A stretch of 64,000 bases of DNA. Source: Hymenobacter monticola. Lineage in GTDB: Bacteria > Bacteroidota > Bacteroidia > Cytophagales > Hymenobacteraceae. The DNA lies in the NCBI RefSeq assembly GCF_022811645.1, contig NZ_CP094538.1, positions 27,724 to 91,723 on the forward strand, read 5' to 3'. Positions 44,372 to 54,290 of the stretch are shown piece after piece. The notes under the pieces are model-generated. The model was not told where the DNA came from, ran no database searches, and saw only the letters and a program-made list of their open reading frames with translations. A program made the position numbers and the translations under genes. Positions within the stretch are counted from its first letter, which is position 1. Every line of letters starts with the position of its first letter.

Positions 44372-44442
44372 TCCGTCCGAATCTTCTACCCCCGCTTCTT
44401 TCTGCTGTCCTCCGAAGAGGGTAACAGAGTTTCTTCCTGACC

Positions 44443-47400
44443 ATGACGCCCACCCAACGCAACCTGCTCCGCCAGTTCGTGGCCGATGCCCGCACTGCCC
44501 TCTACCGCGACTTCGAGCAGCAACTGCCCGGCTACGGCATTTTCTTTCAGCAGGCCCCGGTGGCGGCGGGGGCTCCGCCGGCTTACACCCACTTGCAGCT
44601 TACGGCCCCGGCCGAGCTGCCCAATGCCGACCGCGCCACCCGCGCCGGAGCAGCGCGCCTGCAGGAGCGCCTGCACTATCTGGCGACTACGGTACCGGGC
44701 GCGGTAGCAGGAGCCTCGCCCCGCCTGGCGGAAGCCTTGCCCCGCCTGCTGCTCGAACAAGCCTACACCTTTCTCAACCGCCTCACGGCGTTGCGGCTGG
44801 CCGAGGAACGCGAGATTGTGATGGAATGCCTGCGACGTGGGCAACAGTCGGAAGGCTACACCGACCTGTTTTCGCTGTACACCAGCCAGGCTTACCCCAA
44901 CGGCGACGCCCGCTACGCCGCCTTTATTCGGGCTAATTTCGACCGACTGGCCCGCGAGCTGCCGGGCTTGTTCGGAGCCTACTCGCCCTACGGCCTGCTC
45001 TGGCCCCGTTATGCGGCTTTCGATGCCGTGCTCGACCGCCTGCGTCGCTCCGAGCTGGCTTTTGCCTGGGATGCGGATGAAACGCTGGGCTGGCTCTACC
45101 AGTACTTCAACTCCAAAGACGAGCGCGAGGCCATGCGAGCGGCCAGCCGTGCCCCACGCACGAGCCGCGAAATGGCCGTGCGCAACCAGTTTTTTACGCC
45201 GCGCTACGTGGTGGAGTTTTTGACGGATAACACGCTGGGCCGCCGCTGGCGCGACCTGGCGGAGCCTTCCGAAGCGCTGGCGGCCCGCTGCCGCTACCTG
45301 GTGGCCACTGATGCCGCTGCTGCCGAAACCGCGCCAGACGCGGCGGCCCCAAACAGCATCCCGGCGTTGAAGAAAGCCGGGGGCGAGAGCACCGTTGCGG
45401 AGGAATACCCGCTGCCCGACCCGCGGGGCCTGCGGGTACTTGACCCCGCCTGCGGCTCCATGCACTTCGGGCTGTATGCCTTCGATGTGTTCGAAACCAT
45501 TTACCTCGATGCCTGGGACCGGCTGCCGGACACCGTGCTCACCGATGTGCGCGCGGCCTTGGTGGCCGAGCATCCCACCGACGAGACCGCCCGCCGCCGG
45601 GCGTTTCAGGCGCGGGTGCCGGGCCTGATTCTGGCCCACAACCTGCACGGGGTGGATATTGACCCCCGCGCGATTCAGGTGGCCGGCCTCACGCTTTGGC
45701 TGCGGGCGCACCGCACCTGGCAGGGCCTGAAGCTGCGGGCGGCCCATCGCCCGCGCATTGGCGAGGCGCGGCTGGTGTGGGCCGAGCCGTTGGCCGAAGG
45801 CGAGCTGCTGACGGCTTTCGGCCGCACGCTTCGCCACGAAACCCTGCCCGGCCAAACCAAGCCCCTGGCCCCGGCCGAGGCGCAGGTGCTGGCCGACCTG
45901 CTGCGCAGTGTGGCGGCCCACACCCGCCTGGTGGGCGAGGCCGGCTGGCTGGTGCCCCTGGAGCAGGAGCTGAGCGGCCTCATCGAAGCGGCCCGCCAGA
46001 GCTGGACGACTGCCCGCGCAGCCGTGGCCCAGGCCACGCAGGTCGACATCTTTCGGGGTGCTCCCGCCCAGCAGCTGGGGCTGCCGCTCGAAGCCCTCGG
46101 CCGGGTGCGCCGCAAGGCCTTCTTTGAGGAGGCCGAGGGCCTGCTGCTGGCCGCCCTCACGCTGTATGCCGAGCAGGCCGCGGGCCCTGATGCCTACCAA
46201 CGCCAGCTCTTCGCGGCCGACGCGGCCCGGACCCTGGCCCTGGTGGACCTCTGCCGCCTGCGCTACGATGCCGTGCTGATGAATCCGCCCTTTGGGGCCG
46301 CCGCCGCCGCCAGCAAGGCCTACCTGGAACGCAACTACCCCAGCGCCAAAATGGACATCTTCGCCATGTTCGTGGCGCGGGCGCTGAACCGGCTGCGGCC
46401 GGGGGGCTTTGTGGGCATCATCTCCTCGCGCACGGGGCTATTTATCTCATCGTTCAAGACTTTCCGCGAGCAGGTGCTGCTACGCCACCACCTGCCGCTG
46501 GTGGCCGACCTGGGCGGCGAAGTGCTCGATGCCATGGTAGAAACCGCTGCCTACGTGGTGCAGCAGGCCCCGCCCGTAGCCCAGCCTACTTTTTTCCTGC
46601 GTCTGCTCAATGTGCCGGGCGAGGAAAAGGAAGCAGCCTTGTTGGAAGGGCTATTAAATCCGTCCGCTCCGTTTCGGTTTGAGGTGCCTACAGTAGCTTT
46701 TGATGTAATTCCTGGTAAGCCACTGGCATATTGGTCACCGGCAGGTGTTCGTCGGGCTTTCGAAACTGAACCTGCTTTTGATGACGAAGCAGGCTCAACT
46801 AAACAGGGTTTGGCTTCAGCTGATGATTTTCGCTTTGTACGAATGTGGTGGGAAAAACCCACTGACAGTGGTTGGTTCACTTTCGCAAAAGGAGGCCCTT
46901 GGTCACCTTTCTACATTGACTTTCATTTGATTTGCAATTGGGTGCGAAATGGCGAAGAAATGACAACTTTCACTCGCTCGGTAATTCGCAATCCAATGTT
47001 CTATGGTCGGCGCGGCCTCACCTATCCGCTCCGCACCCACGAGCTGAGCCCGCAAGCAATGCCTGCGGGCACTATCATCAGTGTGCGCGGCCAGGGCATT
47101 TACCCAAACCCGCCTGATAACCGGACCGCCGAGGAACAAAACCTGCTCAATCTCGCCGTGCTGGCATCTCGGCCATTTGATTACATGTTGAAGTTGGGGC
47201 TGGGTTTTTCGGCGCGACCACAATTCGACGGTGGGGCTATCAACCGAACGCCGTTTCCGGCAGCGCTGCAACTACCAACTGCTGTACCAGTGGTAGCCGA
47301 ACTGGAGGCCCTAGCCCGGCGGGGACACGCCGTGCAACGGGCGCGAGAATTCACCCGCGAAACATCCCTGCATTTCCGTTTGCCGGCCCTGCTGCTCCCC

Positions 47401-48741
47401 ACTGCCCTGGCTGGCCCTGCCCTGTCCGAGTCCCTACCTCCGGCACTCGCGGCCATTGCCGTGCCCCTGCCATTGCTTGACTCAACTACGTTGGCCGAAA
47501 CTGCCATCGCTGAAGCAGCCCGCGCTACCGCCCGGCAACTGGAAGTGCAGGCTATTCAGGGAGAAATCAACGAGCGGGTTTACGAGGCCTACGGCTTCGG
47601 CCCTGCCGAACGGGCCGCCATCGCGCAGTTCTACGCCGCTCCCAGCAGCACCAGCGAGGATGACGCCCCGGCCGAGGAAGAAGAGGACGACGACACTGCC
47701 GCCCCCGGCAGTCCCGATGACGTGGCATTTGCCCTGTGGCAGTGGCTGCTGGGTGCTGCCTTCGGGCGTTGGGACGTGCGCCTGGCGCTCGACCCAGCCG
47801 GACTGCCCGCCCCGGCCGGCGCGTTTGAAGCACTGCCGCCGGCCCCGCCCGGTGCCCTGCGCCACCCCACTTCCGGCCGCTTGGCCACCACGCCGGCAGA
47901 CGTAGCCGATGCCGGTGCCCCCTACCCCGTGCCAGTGGCCTGGTCCGGCCTGCTCCCCCTTGACTCCGATAACCCGCACGACGTGGCCCGTCAGTTGCGC
48001 CAGCTATTGGCCACCTTGCGCCCCGCCACCGCGGCCGCCCTCGAAACCGAAAGCCGCGCCCTGCTGGCTTCTACCAAGTCGGACCTCACCGGCTGGCTGG
48101 GCGAGTGGCTGGGCCGGGCCGGCGCCGGCGGCTTCTTCGACCGCCACCTGCTGGCCTACTCCCGCTCCAAGCGCGAGGCTCCACTTTACTGGCCCCTGCA
48201 AGCACCCAACACCAATTACGTGCTTTGGCTCTACGCCCCGCGCCTGAGCCGCGAGACTCTCTACGCTGCTCTCAACGACTACGTGGAGCCGCGCCGCCAG
48301 CGCGCCCGCGACGAGCTGCGCCAGTTTGCGGAGCTGCTCAGCGGCCCCGCCCCGGCCAACGCCAAGGAGGCCCGCCAGCAGCTCCAGCGCCGCGACGACG
48401 TGGCCCAGCTTGTGGCCGGCCTCGACCAGTTTGTGGCGCACCTCACCAGCGTGCTCGACCAGCCCGGCTTCCAGCCCCACCCCGACGACGGGGCCGCCAT
48501 CAGCGCCTGCCTGCTGGCCGAGCTGTTCAGCCACCGCGCCTGGCGGCGCAAGCTGGAGCAGCACCGTACCAAGCTGCGCACCGGCGACTACGATTGGAGC
48601 CACCTGGCCCTGTCGCTGTTCCCGGTCCGCGTCCGCGAAAAGTGCCGCCTCGACCGGTCCCTGGCCATCGCCCACGGGTTGGAAGACTTGTACGAGGGGC
48701 CGCTAGCTGATTTAGGCGGCGCAGCCGTGGAAGAAAAATAA
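44443..48741 (+). CDS. pglX: BREX adenine methyltransferase PglX
   Basis: The protein has 1432 residues, longer than the usual ~1200. Motif I is DPACGSMHFGLYAFD (from residue ~334; most PglX have GSGHF at this place) and the catalytic motif is VLMNPPFG (~611-618), an N6-adenine NPPF. The region coding for residues ~725-860 (46620-47060) is noticeably AT-richer, as expected for a swapped target-recognition domain. A low-complexity acidic stretch (EDDAPAEEEEDDDTAA) precedes the C-terminal helical part. PglX methylates host DNA at a non-palindromic site, marking self; the site cannot be read from the sequence. The gap from brxC is 71 bp. Confidence 0.88.
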   Translation: MTPTQRNLLRQFVADARTALYRDFEQQLPGYGIFFQQAPVAAGAPPAYTHLQLTAPAELPNADRATRAGAARLQERLHYLATTVPGAVAGASPRLAEALPRLLLEQAYTFLNRLTALRLAEEREIVMECLRRGQQSEGYTDLFSLYTSQAYPNGDARYAAFIRANFDRLARELPGLFGAYSPYGLLWPRYAAFDAVLDRLRRSELAFAWDADETLGWLYQYFNSKDEREAMRAASRAPRTSREMAVRNQFFTPRYVVEFLTDNTLGRRWRDLAEPSEALAARCRYLVATDAAAAETAPDAAAPNSIPALKKAGGESTVAEEYPLPDPRGLRVLDPACGSMHFGLYAFDVFETIYLDAWDRLPDTVLTDVRAALVAEHPTDETARRRAFQARVPGLILAHNLHGVDIDPRAIQVAGLTLWLRAHRTWQGLKLRAAHRPRIGEARLVWAEPLAEGELLTAFGRTLRHETLPGQTKPLAPAEAQVLADLLRSVAAHTRLVGEAGWLVPLEQELSGLIEAARQSWTTARAAVAQATQVDIFRGAPAQQLGLPLEALGRVRRKAFFEEAEGLLLAALTLYAEQAAGPDAYQRQLFAADAARTLALVDLCRLRYDAVLMNPPFGAAAAASKAYLERNYPSAKMDIFAMFVARALNRLRPGGFVGIISSRTGLFISSFKTFREQVLLRHHLPLVADLGGEVLDAMVETAAYVVQQAPPVAQPTFFLRLLNVPGEEKEAALLEGLLNPSAPFRFEVPTVAFDVIPGKPLAYWSPAGVRRAFETEPAFDDEAGSTKQGLASADDFRFVRMWWEKPTDSGWFTFAKGGPWSPFYIDFHLICNWVRNGEEMTTFTRSVIRNPMFYGRRGLTYPLRTHELSPQAMPAGTIISVRGQGIYPNPPDNRTAEEQNLLNLAVLASRPFDYMLKLGLGFSARPQFDGGAINRTPFPAALQLPTAVPVVAELEALARRGHAVQRAREFTRETSLHFRLPALLLPTALAGPALSESLPPALAAIAVPLPLLDSTTLAETAIAEAARATARQLEVQAIQGEINERVYEAYGFGPAERAAIAQFYAAPSSTSEDDAPAEEEEDDDTAAPGSPDDVAFALWQWLLGAAFGRWDVRLALDPAGLPAPAGAFEALPPAPPGALRHPTSGRLATTPADVADAGAPYPVPVAWSGLLPLDSDNPHDVARQLRQLLATLRPATAAALETESRALLASTKSDLTGWLGEWLGRAGAGGFFDRHLLAYSRSKREAPLYWPLQAPNTNYVLWLYAPRLSRETLYAALNDYVEPRRQRARDELRQFAELLSGPAPANAKEARQQLQRRDDVAQLVAGLDQFVAHLTSVLDQPGFQPHPDDGAAISACLLAELFSHRAWRRKLEQHRTKLRTGDYDWSHLALSLFPVRVREKCRLDRSLAIAHGLEDLYEGPLADLGGAAVEEK

Positions 48742-48756
48742 TAAGAACCATCTTGT

Positions 48757-49638
48757 ATGAAAACGACTCCCGCTACACTACCTAGCCAACCAAAGCCTCC
48801 GCGTAACCAACCCTGCCCCTGCGGTTCGGGTGCTAAATACAAGTATTGCTGCATTGGCAAAGAAATTCGGCCTCAACATGTGATGGCAACGGCCATGCAT
48901 CGAGGTCAGCCTCGGCAGGTTCAAGTTGATGCCAGCAACGATTGGCTCAATATTCTGGCCGCAACGGAGATGCCTCTCAAACTCTTCTGCAAAGACAACG
49001 GATTGTACTTGTTCGGCTTGGGTCTAACTGTTGGACAGCAGGAAACCCTGACGGAACAACTGAAGCAGGGAAACCTAACCCGGGAGGATGTCCTTTCTAC
49101 TTACCGGGGGCATTTCCGTCAGGAACCTGTGATGGCGCTACTCGACACTGCCTGTCGGGAGCAGGCCATGTTTGAAAAACGGCGTGATGTGCTAACGGAT
49201 GCTTTTGAAGCGCATTTCATCGGTAAATACACCTTATCCATTCCCGTACTTTTTGCTCAGCTTGAAGGACTGCTACGTGATGTGGGCAATTTAAAAACCT
49301 CTGATAGTGTAAAGGGCACGATACGCACCGACATCTGGAACGACCGTCTCGTGCGCCCCATTGAGGACAACGTCGGCTTTTTCAATGCCTTCGTTCACCG
49401 GCTTTTTGAAGGGTCAAAGCCGAGCGACGAGGGGCTGAATCGTAACCCCATTTTGCACGGGTTTAAGGTTAACTACACTTCAGCCGATAACTCCATGCTG
49501 CTTATGCTCAGCATCTTGGAAATCAGACTGTTTTTGTGGTGGGAGGAGAAAACCGGAAATTTCTTCGATAACGTCAAGCTAACCATAGTCGACGACCAAC
49601 AACCAGACAACCCACGCGAATCGGCTCCGAATAGCTAG
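48757..49638 (+). CDS. SEC-C / HEPN-like accessory protein in the BREX operon
   Basis: The protein has 293 residues. The N-terminal SEC-C zinc motif is CPCGSGAKYKYCC (Cys 20, 22, 31 and 32), a fold found in SecA and many small proteins. The C-terminal half is helical and contains LNRNPILHGFK with Arg 229 and His 234, the R-x4-H spacing of HEPN-type RNases. The gene fits between pglX (16 bp) and pglZ (13 bp) on the same strand, so it is very probably part of the operon. It is not one of the standard BREX genes. RNase activity is a prediction only. Confidence 0.65.
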   Translation: MKTTPATLPSQPKPPRNQPCPCGSGAKYKYCCIGKEIRPQHVMATAMHRGQPRQVQVDASNDWLNILAATEMPLKLFCKDNGLYLFGLGLTVGQQETLTEQLKQGNLTREDVLSTYRGHFRQEPVMALLDTACREQAMFEKRRDVLTDAFEAHFIGKYTLSIPVLFAQLEGLLRDVGNLKTSDSVKGTIRTDIWNDRLVRPIEDNVGFFNAFVHRLFEGSKPSDEGLNRNPILHGFKVNYTSADNSMLLMLSILEIRLFLWWEEKTGNFFDNVKLTIVDDQQPDNPRESAPNS

Positions 49639-49651
49639 TTATCATCACATT

Positions 49652-52222
49652 ATGCCTTCCATCCGCGCCTTCATCCAAAACCAAATCCAGCAAAAGCTGA
49701 CCAAGCGGCGTTGCGTGGTGGTGTACGACCCCCAGCACCTCTACGCAGAGCTGGTGGCCGAGCTCGCGGGCCCCGCCGAAGCCCCCCAGGCCGTGGTGGT
49801 AGCGGCACTGCCCGGCCCCACCCAGGCGCTGCTCAGTGCCTGGGCCGCTTGGGCAAGCCTGGGCAGTCGCCCCAATCCCGGCCCCCCGCTGGTGGTGTAT
49901 GTAGCCACGGCGGCCCCGCAGGGCGAAACGGAGAAGCGCGCTGACCCCTTCTGGGCGCTGGCTGTCGCGGGTTGTGCCTTTGGGGCGAGCGAAGACCACG
50001 AGCAATACGCCCAGCTCGCCCGGCTGTGCTACCCCGACCACGCCAGCAAGCTCACCGAGTTGTTTGCGGCTCCGCAGCCGCCCGCATTTGCCGTGCTCGA
50101 TAACCTGGGTGGTGGCGAACGGTGGCCACTGCTGAGCCACTACCTGCTGGGGCGCGAATCGCGGGCCGAGCTGCTGCGCGGCTTGCTCCTGCCTAATCCC
50201 AGCTCCGACAAGCGCCTGCTGGCCGCCAGCGACTGGGTGACCGAAGCTCAGCACCTGGTGGAAGTAGCCCTGGGCGTGCTACCCACCGAAAACACCCTAC
50301 CCACCCTGCGCCGCAAGCTCTGGCAGCTAGTGCTGCTCGGGGAGTTTGTATTTGACCTGCGCTGCCCCCTGCCGGCGGCTCTGGCCGGGGTGGTGCGGGC
50401 CGCCGACCCCGCCCGCGACCTCGTGCTGCGCCTGGCCGACGAGCTGCGGCAGCAGGAAGTAGAGTACCTGGAGCAAGCGCGCCAACTGGCCGACCAGCTC
50501 AACCTCAGCAGCTACTTCGGGCCGGATGATGACCTGGGCGAACGCCTGACCTTTGGCTTCGAGGACCTGACTTTGCTGGGGCAGGTGCTCACGGCAATTC
50601 GGACCAACGACCTGCCCAGTGCGGCAGCCAAACTAAAAATGCGCAAAAAATCGGTGTGGCGCGACCAGGGGGCCGCCCGCTGGAACCTCACCGAAGTCGG
50701 CCTGGACTTGCTGCAGGCCGTGAACGCCGCTCAGGCCTACCTCCAAGCCGAGCCCCCAACCGACTTGTCGCGGCTGGTGGCGGCTTACGCCGGCCCGCTG
50801 CACCTGCCCGATGCCGCCCAACGACGCTTTGAGGCCGCCGCCACGGTTTACGAGCATTCAGATGAAGACCTGCCCAGTTTAACGGGTAGCCCCGACGGGG
50901 CCAGCACCAACCTGAAAGAATTTATCCGCATCTGCCGCGCCCGATACGCGGCCCTGGCCGCTGACTTGCACCAGCGCCTGCTGACCAGCGTTGAAGCGCA
51001 GGGCTGGCCGGCCGCTGGGCTGCCCGCTGCCCGCGAGCTAACCGGACAGCTCGTCCAGCCCGCGCTGCAGGATGGACGGCGCATTGCTTATTTTCTTGTA
51101 GATGCCTTGCGCTTCGAGCTGGCGCAGGAAGTAGCCCGTCTGCTCACTGAGCAGGGGGCCGTCGTGCAAATTCAGCCGTACTGCGCCCAGCTGCCCACCA
51201 GCACCCCAATTGGAATGTCGGCCTTGTTGCCCCACGATGGCAACTGGACCTTGAGCACGGACCCGACCGGCAAAGTAGAGCCGCAGGCCGGCCAGCCACT
51301 GGTGCCCGTGCCCAACGTGAGTACCCGCGACAAGTTCTGGCAACAGCGCTTTGGTGACTTGGTGCGGGTATTTTCTCAGGAAGCTTGGCTAAGCGCGCCG
51401 ACCGTACCAGCCACCGCGCGGCTGCTCGTGGTGCGCTCTTCGGACCTGGACCAGGCCGGCGAAAACCGCGGCATTGAGGGCCTTAGCCAATTCCCGCTCG
51501 CGCTACGGGCCTTGCGAAAGGCCGTGCTGGCTGCTGGCAAGGCCGGCTTCCGCGAAATTGTCATTGCCACGGACCACGGCTTCGTGCTCAACCCCACCCC
51601 CGATGACGGGGCCTTGGTAACCGTGCCGCCCGGCGAGTGGCCGTTCCGAAAAGTCCGTAGCCTGCTTGGCCGTGGCCCCGCCGATACCCACGGCACCATC
51701 CGCTTCGACAGTGCGCAGGTCAGCATTCCGGGGCCGTGGCCTCACTTTGTGGTGCCCCGCTCGCTGGGTGCTTTCGAACGAGGAATAACCTATGCCCACG
51801 AAGGATTGTCCTTACCGGAAATCGTGCTGCCTGCCTTGCGCGTGCAGCTGCCAGCTGCCGAGCAGGCCCCCAAACGCACTAGCTTGTCGTTGACTTATCT
51901 AAAGCCCGTTGTCACCACTCGCCAACCCATCCTGACGGCCGAAGCCGTTGGCGGGAGTCTGCTTGATTTTGACGAAGCGCCGCCGGTTGAGTTTCAACTG
52001 GTAGTAACGGCGGCCGATGGCCGAGTGGTTGGTAAATTGGGCCTGCACACGGCCGTAGTGGACGTGGCCACGCAGCTGGTGCGCCTCTCGGTGCAGGAAA
52101 AAGCGCGCCTGCCCGTGCGCCTCGATGAAGAATTTGAAGGAGCATTCACCGTGCGGGCCCTGCACCCCGATACGCAGGTAGAGTTGGCCAGCATAACCTT
52201 GCAGACGGCATATGAGATATGA
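49652..52222 (+). CDS. pglZ: BREX phosphatase-fold protein PglZ
   Basis: The protein has 856 residues. The alkaline-phosphatase-superfamily core (PglZ domain) is seen in YFLVDALRFE (~480-489), PTSTPIGMSALLP (~515-527) and IVIATDHGF (~636-644), where the metal-coordinating Asp/His lie. The N-terminal ~400 residues are helical and variable. PglZ is the second signature gene of BREX with BrxC. It overlaps brxL by 11 bp. There is no sign of a damaged active site. Confidence 0.9.
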   Translation: MPSIRAFIQNQIQQKLTKRRCVVVYDPQHLYAELVAELAGPAEAPQAVVVAALPGPTQALLSAWAAWASLGSRPNPGPPLVVYVATAAPQGETEKRADPFWALAVAGCAFGASEDHEQYAQLARLCYPDHASKLTELFAAPQPPAFAVLDNLGGGERWPLLSHYLLGRESRAELLRGLLLPNPSSDKRLLAASDWVTEAQHLVEVALGVLPTENTLPTLRRKLWQLVLLGEFVFDLRCPLPAALAGVVRAADPARDLVLRLADELRQQEVEYLEQARQLADQLNLSSYFGPDDDLGERLTFGFEDLTLLGQVLTAIRTNDLPSAAAKLKMRKKSVWRDQGAARWNLTEVGLDLLQAVNAAQAYLQAEPPTDLSRLVAAYAGPLHLPDAAQRRFEAAATVYEHSDEDLPSLTGSPDGASTNLKEFIRICRARYAALAADLHQRLLTSVEAQGWPAAGLPAARELTGQLVQPALQDGRRIAYFLVDALRFELAQEVARLLTEQGAVVQIQPYCAQLPTSTPIGMSALLPHDGNWTLSTDPTGKVEPQAGQPLVPVPNVSTRDKFWQQRFGDLVRVFSQEAWLSAPTVPATARLLVVRSSDLDQAGENRGIEGLSQFPLALRALRKAVLAAGKAGFREIVIATDHGFVLNPTPDDGALVTVPPGEWPFRKVRSLLGRGPADTHGTIRFDSAQVSIPGPWPHFVVPRSLGAFERGITYAHEGLSLPEIVLPALRVQLPAAEQAPKRTSLSLTYLKPVVTTRQPILTAEAVGGSLLDFDEAPPVEFQLVVTAADGRVVGKLGLHTAVVDVATQLVRLSVQEKARLPVRLDEEFEGAFTVRALHPDTQVELASITLQTAYEI

Positions 52223-54290
52223 AGGGCCTGATGCGCTGGATGCCAAGCTGAACGAGCATTTCAGTGGCAAAGCGGTGCGCAAGGATTTGCTGCACCAGAT
52301 TAAGAAAAGCACGAACGTGCCCTCGTTCGTGCTGGAATTTCTCTTGGCCCGTTACTGCGCTACCGACGACGCGGAAGAAGTGGAAGCGGGTATGCAAGCC
52401 GTGGTGGAAACGCTCAGCCGCCAGTACGTGCGCCCCGATGAGGCAAATAAGGCGCAGTCGCTGGTGCAGCAGAAAGGCTCACACCGCTTCATCGATAAAA
52501 TTCACGTGCGCTACCAGGAGCGCGAGCGGCGGCACTGGGCCGCGATGGAGAACTTCAACTCCCAGCGCATCGCCATTCCCGAGCAGTTTTACAGCCAGAA
52601 CGAGCGGCTGCTGGAAGGCGGCGTGTGGGCCGAAGTGAAGGTGGCCCGTAACGAAACCGACGAGAGCTATGCCTTCCACATCGAGGAGTTGCGCCCAGTG
52701 CAAATGGCCCGCTTCGACTTCGAGGCCTACTGCCAGGGCCGCCAGGCGTTCAGCCGCAACGAGTGGCTGGATGTGCTCATGCGTACCATCGGCCTGAATC
52801 CTGACAAGTTTTCGTTCCGCCTCAAGCTGCACTACCTCACCCGCCTCATCGGCTTTGTGGAGTCGAACTATAACTTCATTGAGCTTGGGCCACGCGGCAC
52901 AGGCAAGTCGTTTGCCTTTAGTGAATTTTCGCCCTACGGCACCCTCATCAGTGGCGGGCAGGCCAGCACGGCTACGCTTTTCTACAACCTGTCGCGCCGC
53001 ACGGTGGGGCTAGTCGGGTATTGGGATATTATTGGCTTTGACGAGGTGGGTGGCATCCGCATCAAAGACCAGAATACCATTCAGATAATGAAGGACTACA
53101 TGGCCAACGGGCGTTTCTCCCGGGGAGCTGAAGTCATTGCAGATGCCTCGTTCGCCTTCGTGGGCAACATCGACCACTCGATTGAGCAGTTGGTTAGTTC
53201 GCCCATCCACACGCTGTTCCTGACCCTGCCCGATAATTTTGACCTGGCCGTGCAGGACCGCCTGCACTACTTTCTGCCGGGTTGGGAAATGCCTAAAAAC
53301 AGTTCCTCCTACCTCACCGGGCAGTATGGCCTGATAACCGACTACCTGGCCGAAGCGCTCCACTACCTGAAGAAAAAGGTCAACAAGTATCCGACCCTGA
53401 ACAGCCGCATCCGCTTGGGCAAGGCCGTGGAGGGCCGCGACGAGCAGGCCATTAAAAAAACGGTGGCTGGCCTACTCAAGCTACTGCATCCCGCCGACGA
53501 GCCCACTGACCTGGAGTTTGATGAGTACGTAGCCTACGCCGTGGAGGGCCGCCGCCGGGTGAAGGAGCAGATGAACAAGCAGAAGCCCGACGATGAGTTT
53601 GCCAACATCAACCTAAGCTACACCCGCCGGCAGGACAACCAGGAAGAAATCGTGTTCTGCCCCGAGTCCGCCCATATCGTGCGGAATGCCGACGTGGCTG
53701 AGTCGGGTGCAAGCACGGCATCTTCTAATGCCCCTGTGGTTCCAGCCGCGGTGCCCGCGCCGGTTGCCGCCCAGGCCACGGATGGAGTTGGGGCCGTCAC
53801 TCCCTTGCCAGAAAAAACCGTGCGCATCCTGTTCGGCGATACCGGGTACAGCTACGAGGCGCTGTTTGGGCCTTATCTGGCGGGAGCCAGCGTCGTTACC
53901 TTGGAAGAGCCTTATATCCGCACCACCCACCAGTTGGGCAATTTGGTTCGCTTTGCGGAACTGCTGGCCCGCGTCGGCGACTGCCGTGAGCTAACGGTGC
54001 TCACTGGCCAGCCGGAAACCGAAGAGCAGCAGGCCGAAGTCAAAAAGGCCTTCGAAGACCTACGCTGGAGCCTTAAAGAATTCAGCATCCACCTTAATTT
54101 CTCCTTCAGCCCCACGCTGCACGACCGTGAGCTACGGTTAAATAATGGCTGGGTCATCCGCTCCGGGCGCGGCCTCGACCTCTACCAGAAACCGGAAAAC
54201 TGGTTCAGCGTCGGAGTGAACGACTTTACCTACCGCCCTTGCTTGGAAACCACTGTGGTCTTCCAGCTCGATTCTGCCAGTCAGCTATGA
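52212..54290 (+). CDS. brxL: BrxL-type AAA+ ATPase with a MITD1-like C-terminal domain
   Basis: The protein has 692 residues. The N-terminal part up to ~450 is BrxL: Walker A ELGPRGTGKSFAF (~224-236), Walker B GYWDIIGFDEVGGI (~269-282), FAFVGNIDHS (~314-323). From about residue 545 the protein does not look like the Lon protease of typical BrxL; there is no Ser-Lys dyad. Instead TGYSYEALFGPYL, EEPYIRTTHQLGNLVRF, TLHDRELRLNNGWV and SGRGLDLYQKP match the phospholipase-D-like C-terminal domain of MITD1. In eukaryotes this domain binds membranes. A Pro/Ala linker (~500-535) joins the two parts. The start overlaps pglZ and the stop overlaps the next ATG. Confidence 0.85.
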   Translation: MRYEGPDALDAKLNEHFSGKAVRKDLLHQIKKSTNVPSFVLEFLLARYCATDDAEEVEAGMQAVVETLSRQYVRPDEANKAQSLVQQKGSHRFIDKIHVRYQERERRHWAAMENFNSQRIAIPEQFYSQNERLLEGGVWAEVKVARNETDESYAFHIEELRPVQMARFDFEAYCQGRQAFSRNEWLDVLMRTIGLNPDKFSFRLKLHYLTRLIGFVESNYNFIELGPRGTGKSFAFSEFSPYGTLISGGQASTATLFYNLSRRTVGLVGYWDIIGFDEVGGIRIKDQNTIQIMKDYMANGRFSRGAEVIADASFAFVGNIDHSIEQLVSSPIHTLFLTLPDNFDLAVQDRLHYFLPGWEMPKNSSSYLTGQYGLITDYLAEALHYLKKKVNKYPTLNSRIRLGKAVEGRDEQAIKKTVAGLLKLLHPADEPTDLEFDEYVAYAVEGRRRVKEQMNKQKPDDEFANINLSYTRRQDNQEEIVFCPESAHIVRNADVAESGASTASSNAPVVPAAVPAPVAAQATDGVGAVTPLPEKTVRILFGDTGYSYEALFGPYLAGASVVTLEEPYIRTTHQLGNLVRFAELLARVGDCRELTVLTGQPETEEQQAEVKKAFEDLRWSLKEFSIHLNFSFSPTLHDRELRLNNGWVIRSGRGLDLYQKPENWFSVGVNDFTYRPCLETTVVFQLDSASQL

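Noticed and set aside
44386..46200. 604-codon minus-strand reading frame
   Set aside because: It is the antisense of pglX, which has clear motifs on the plus strand.
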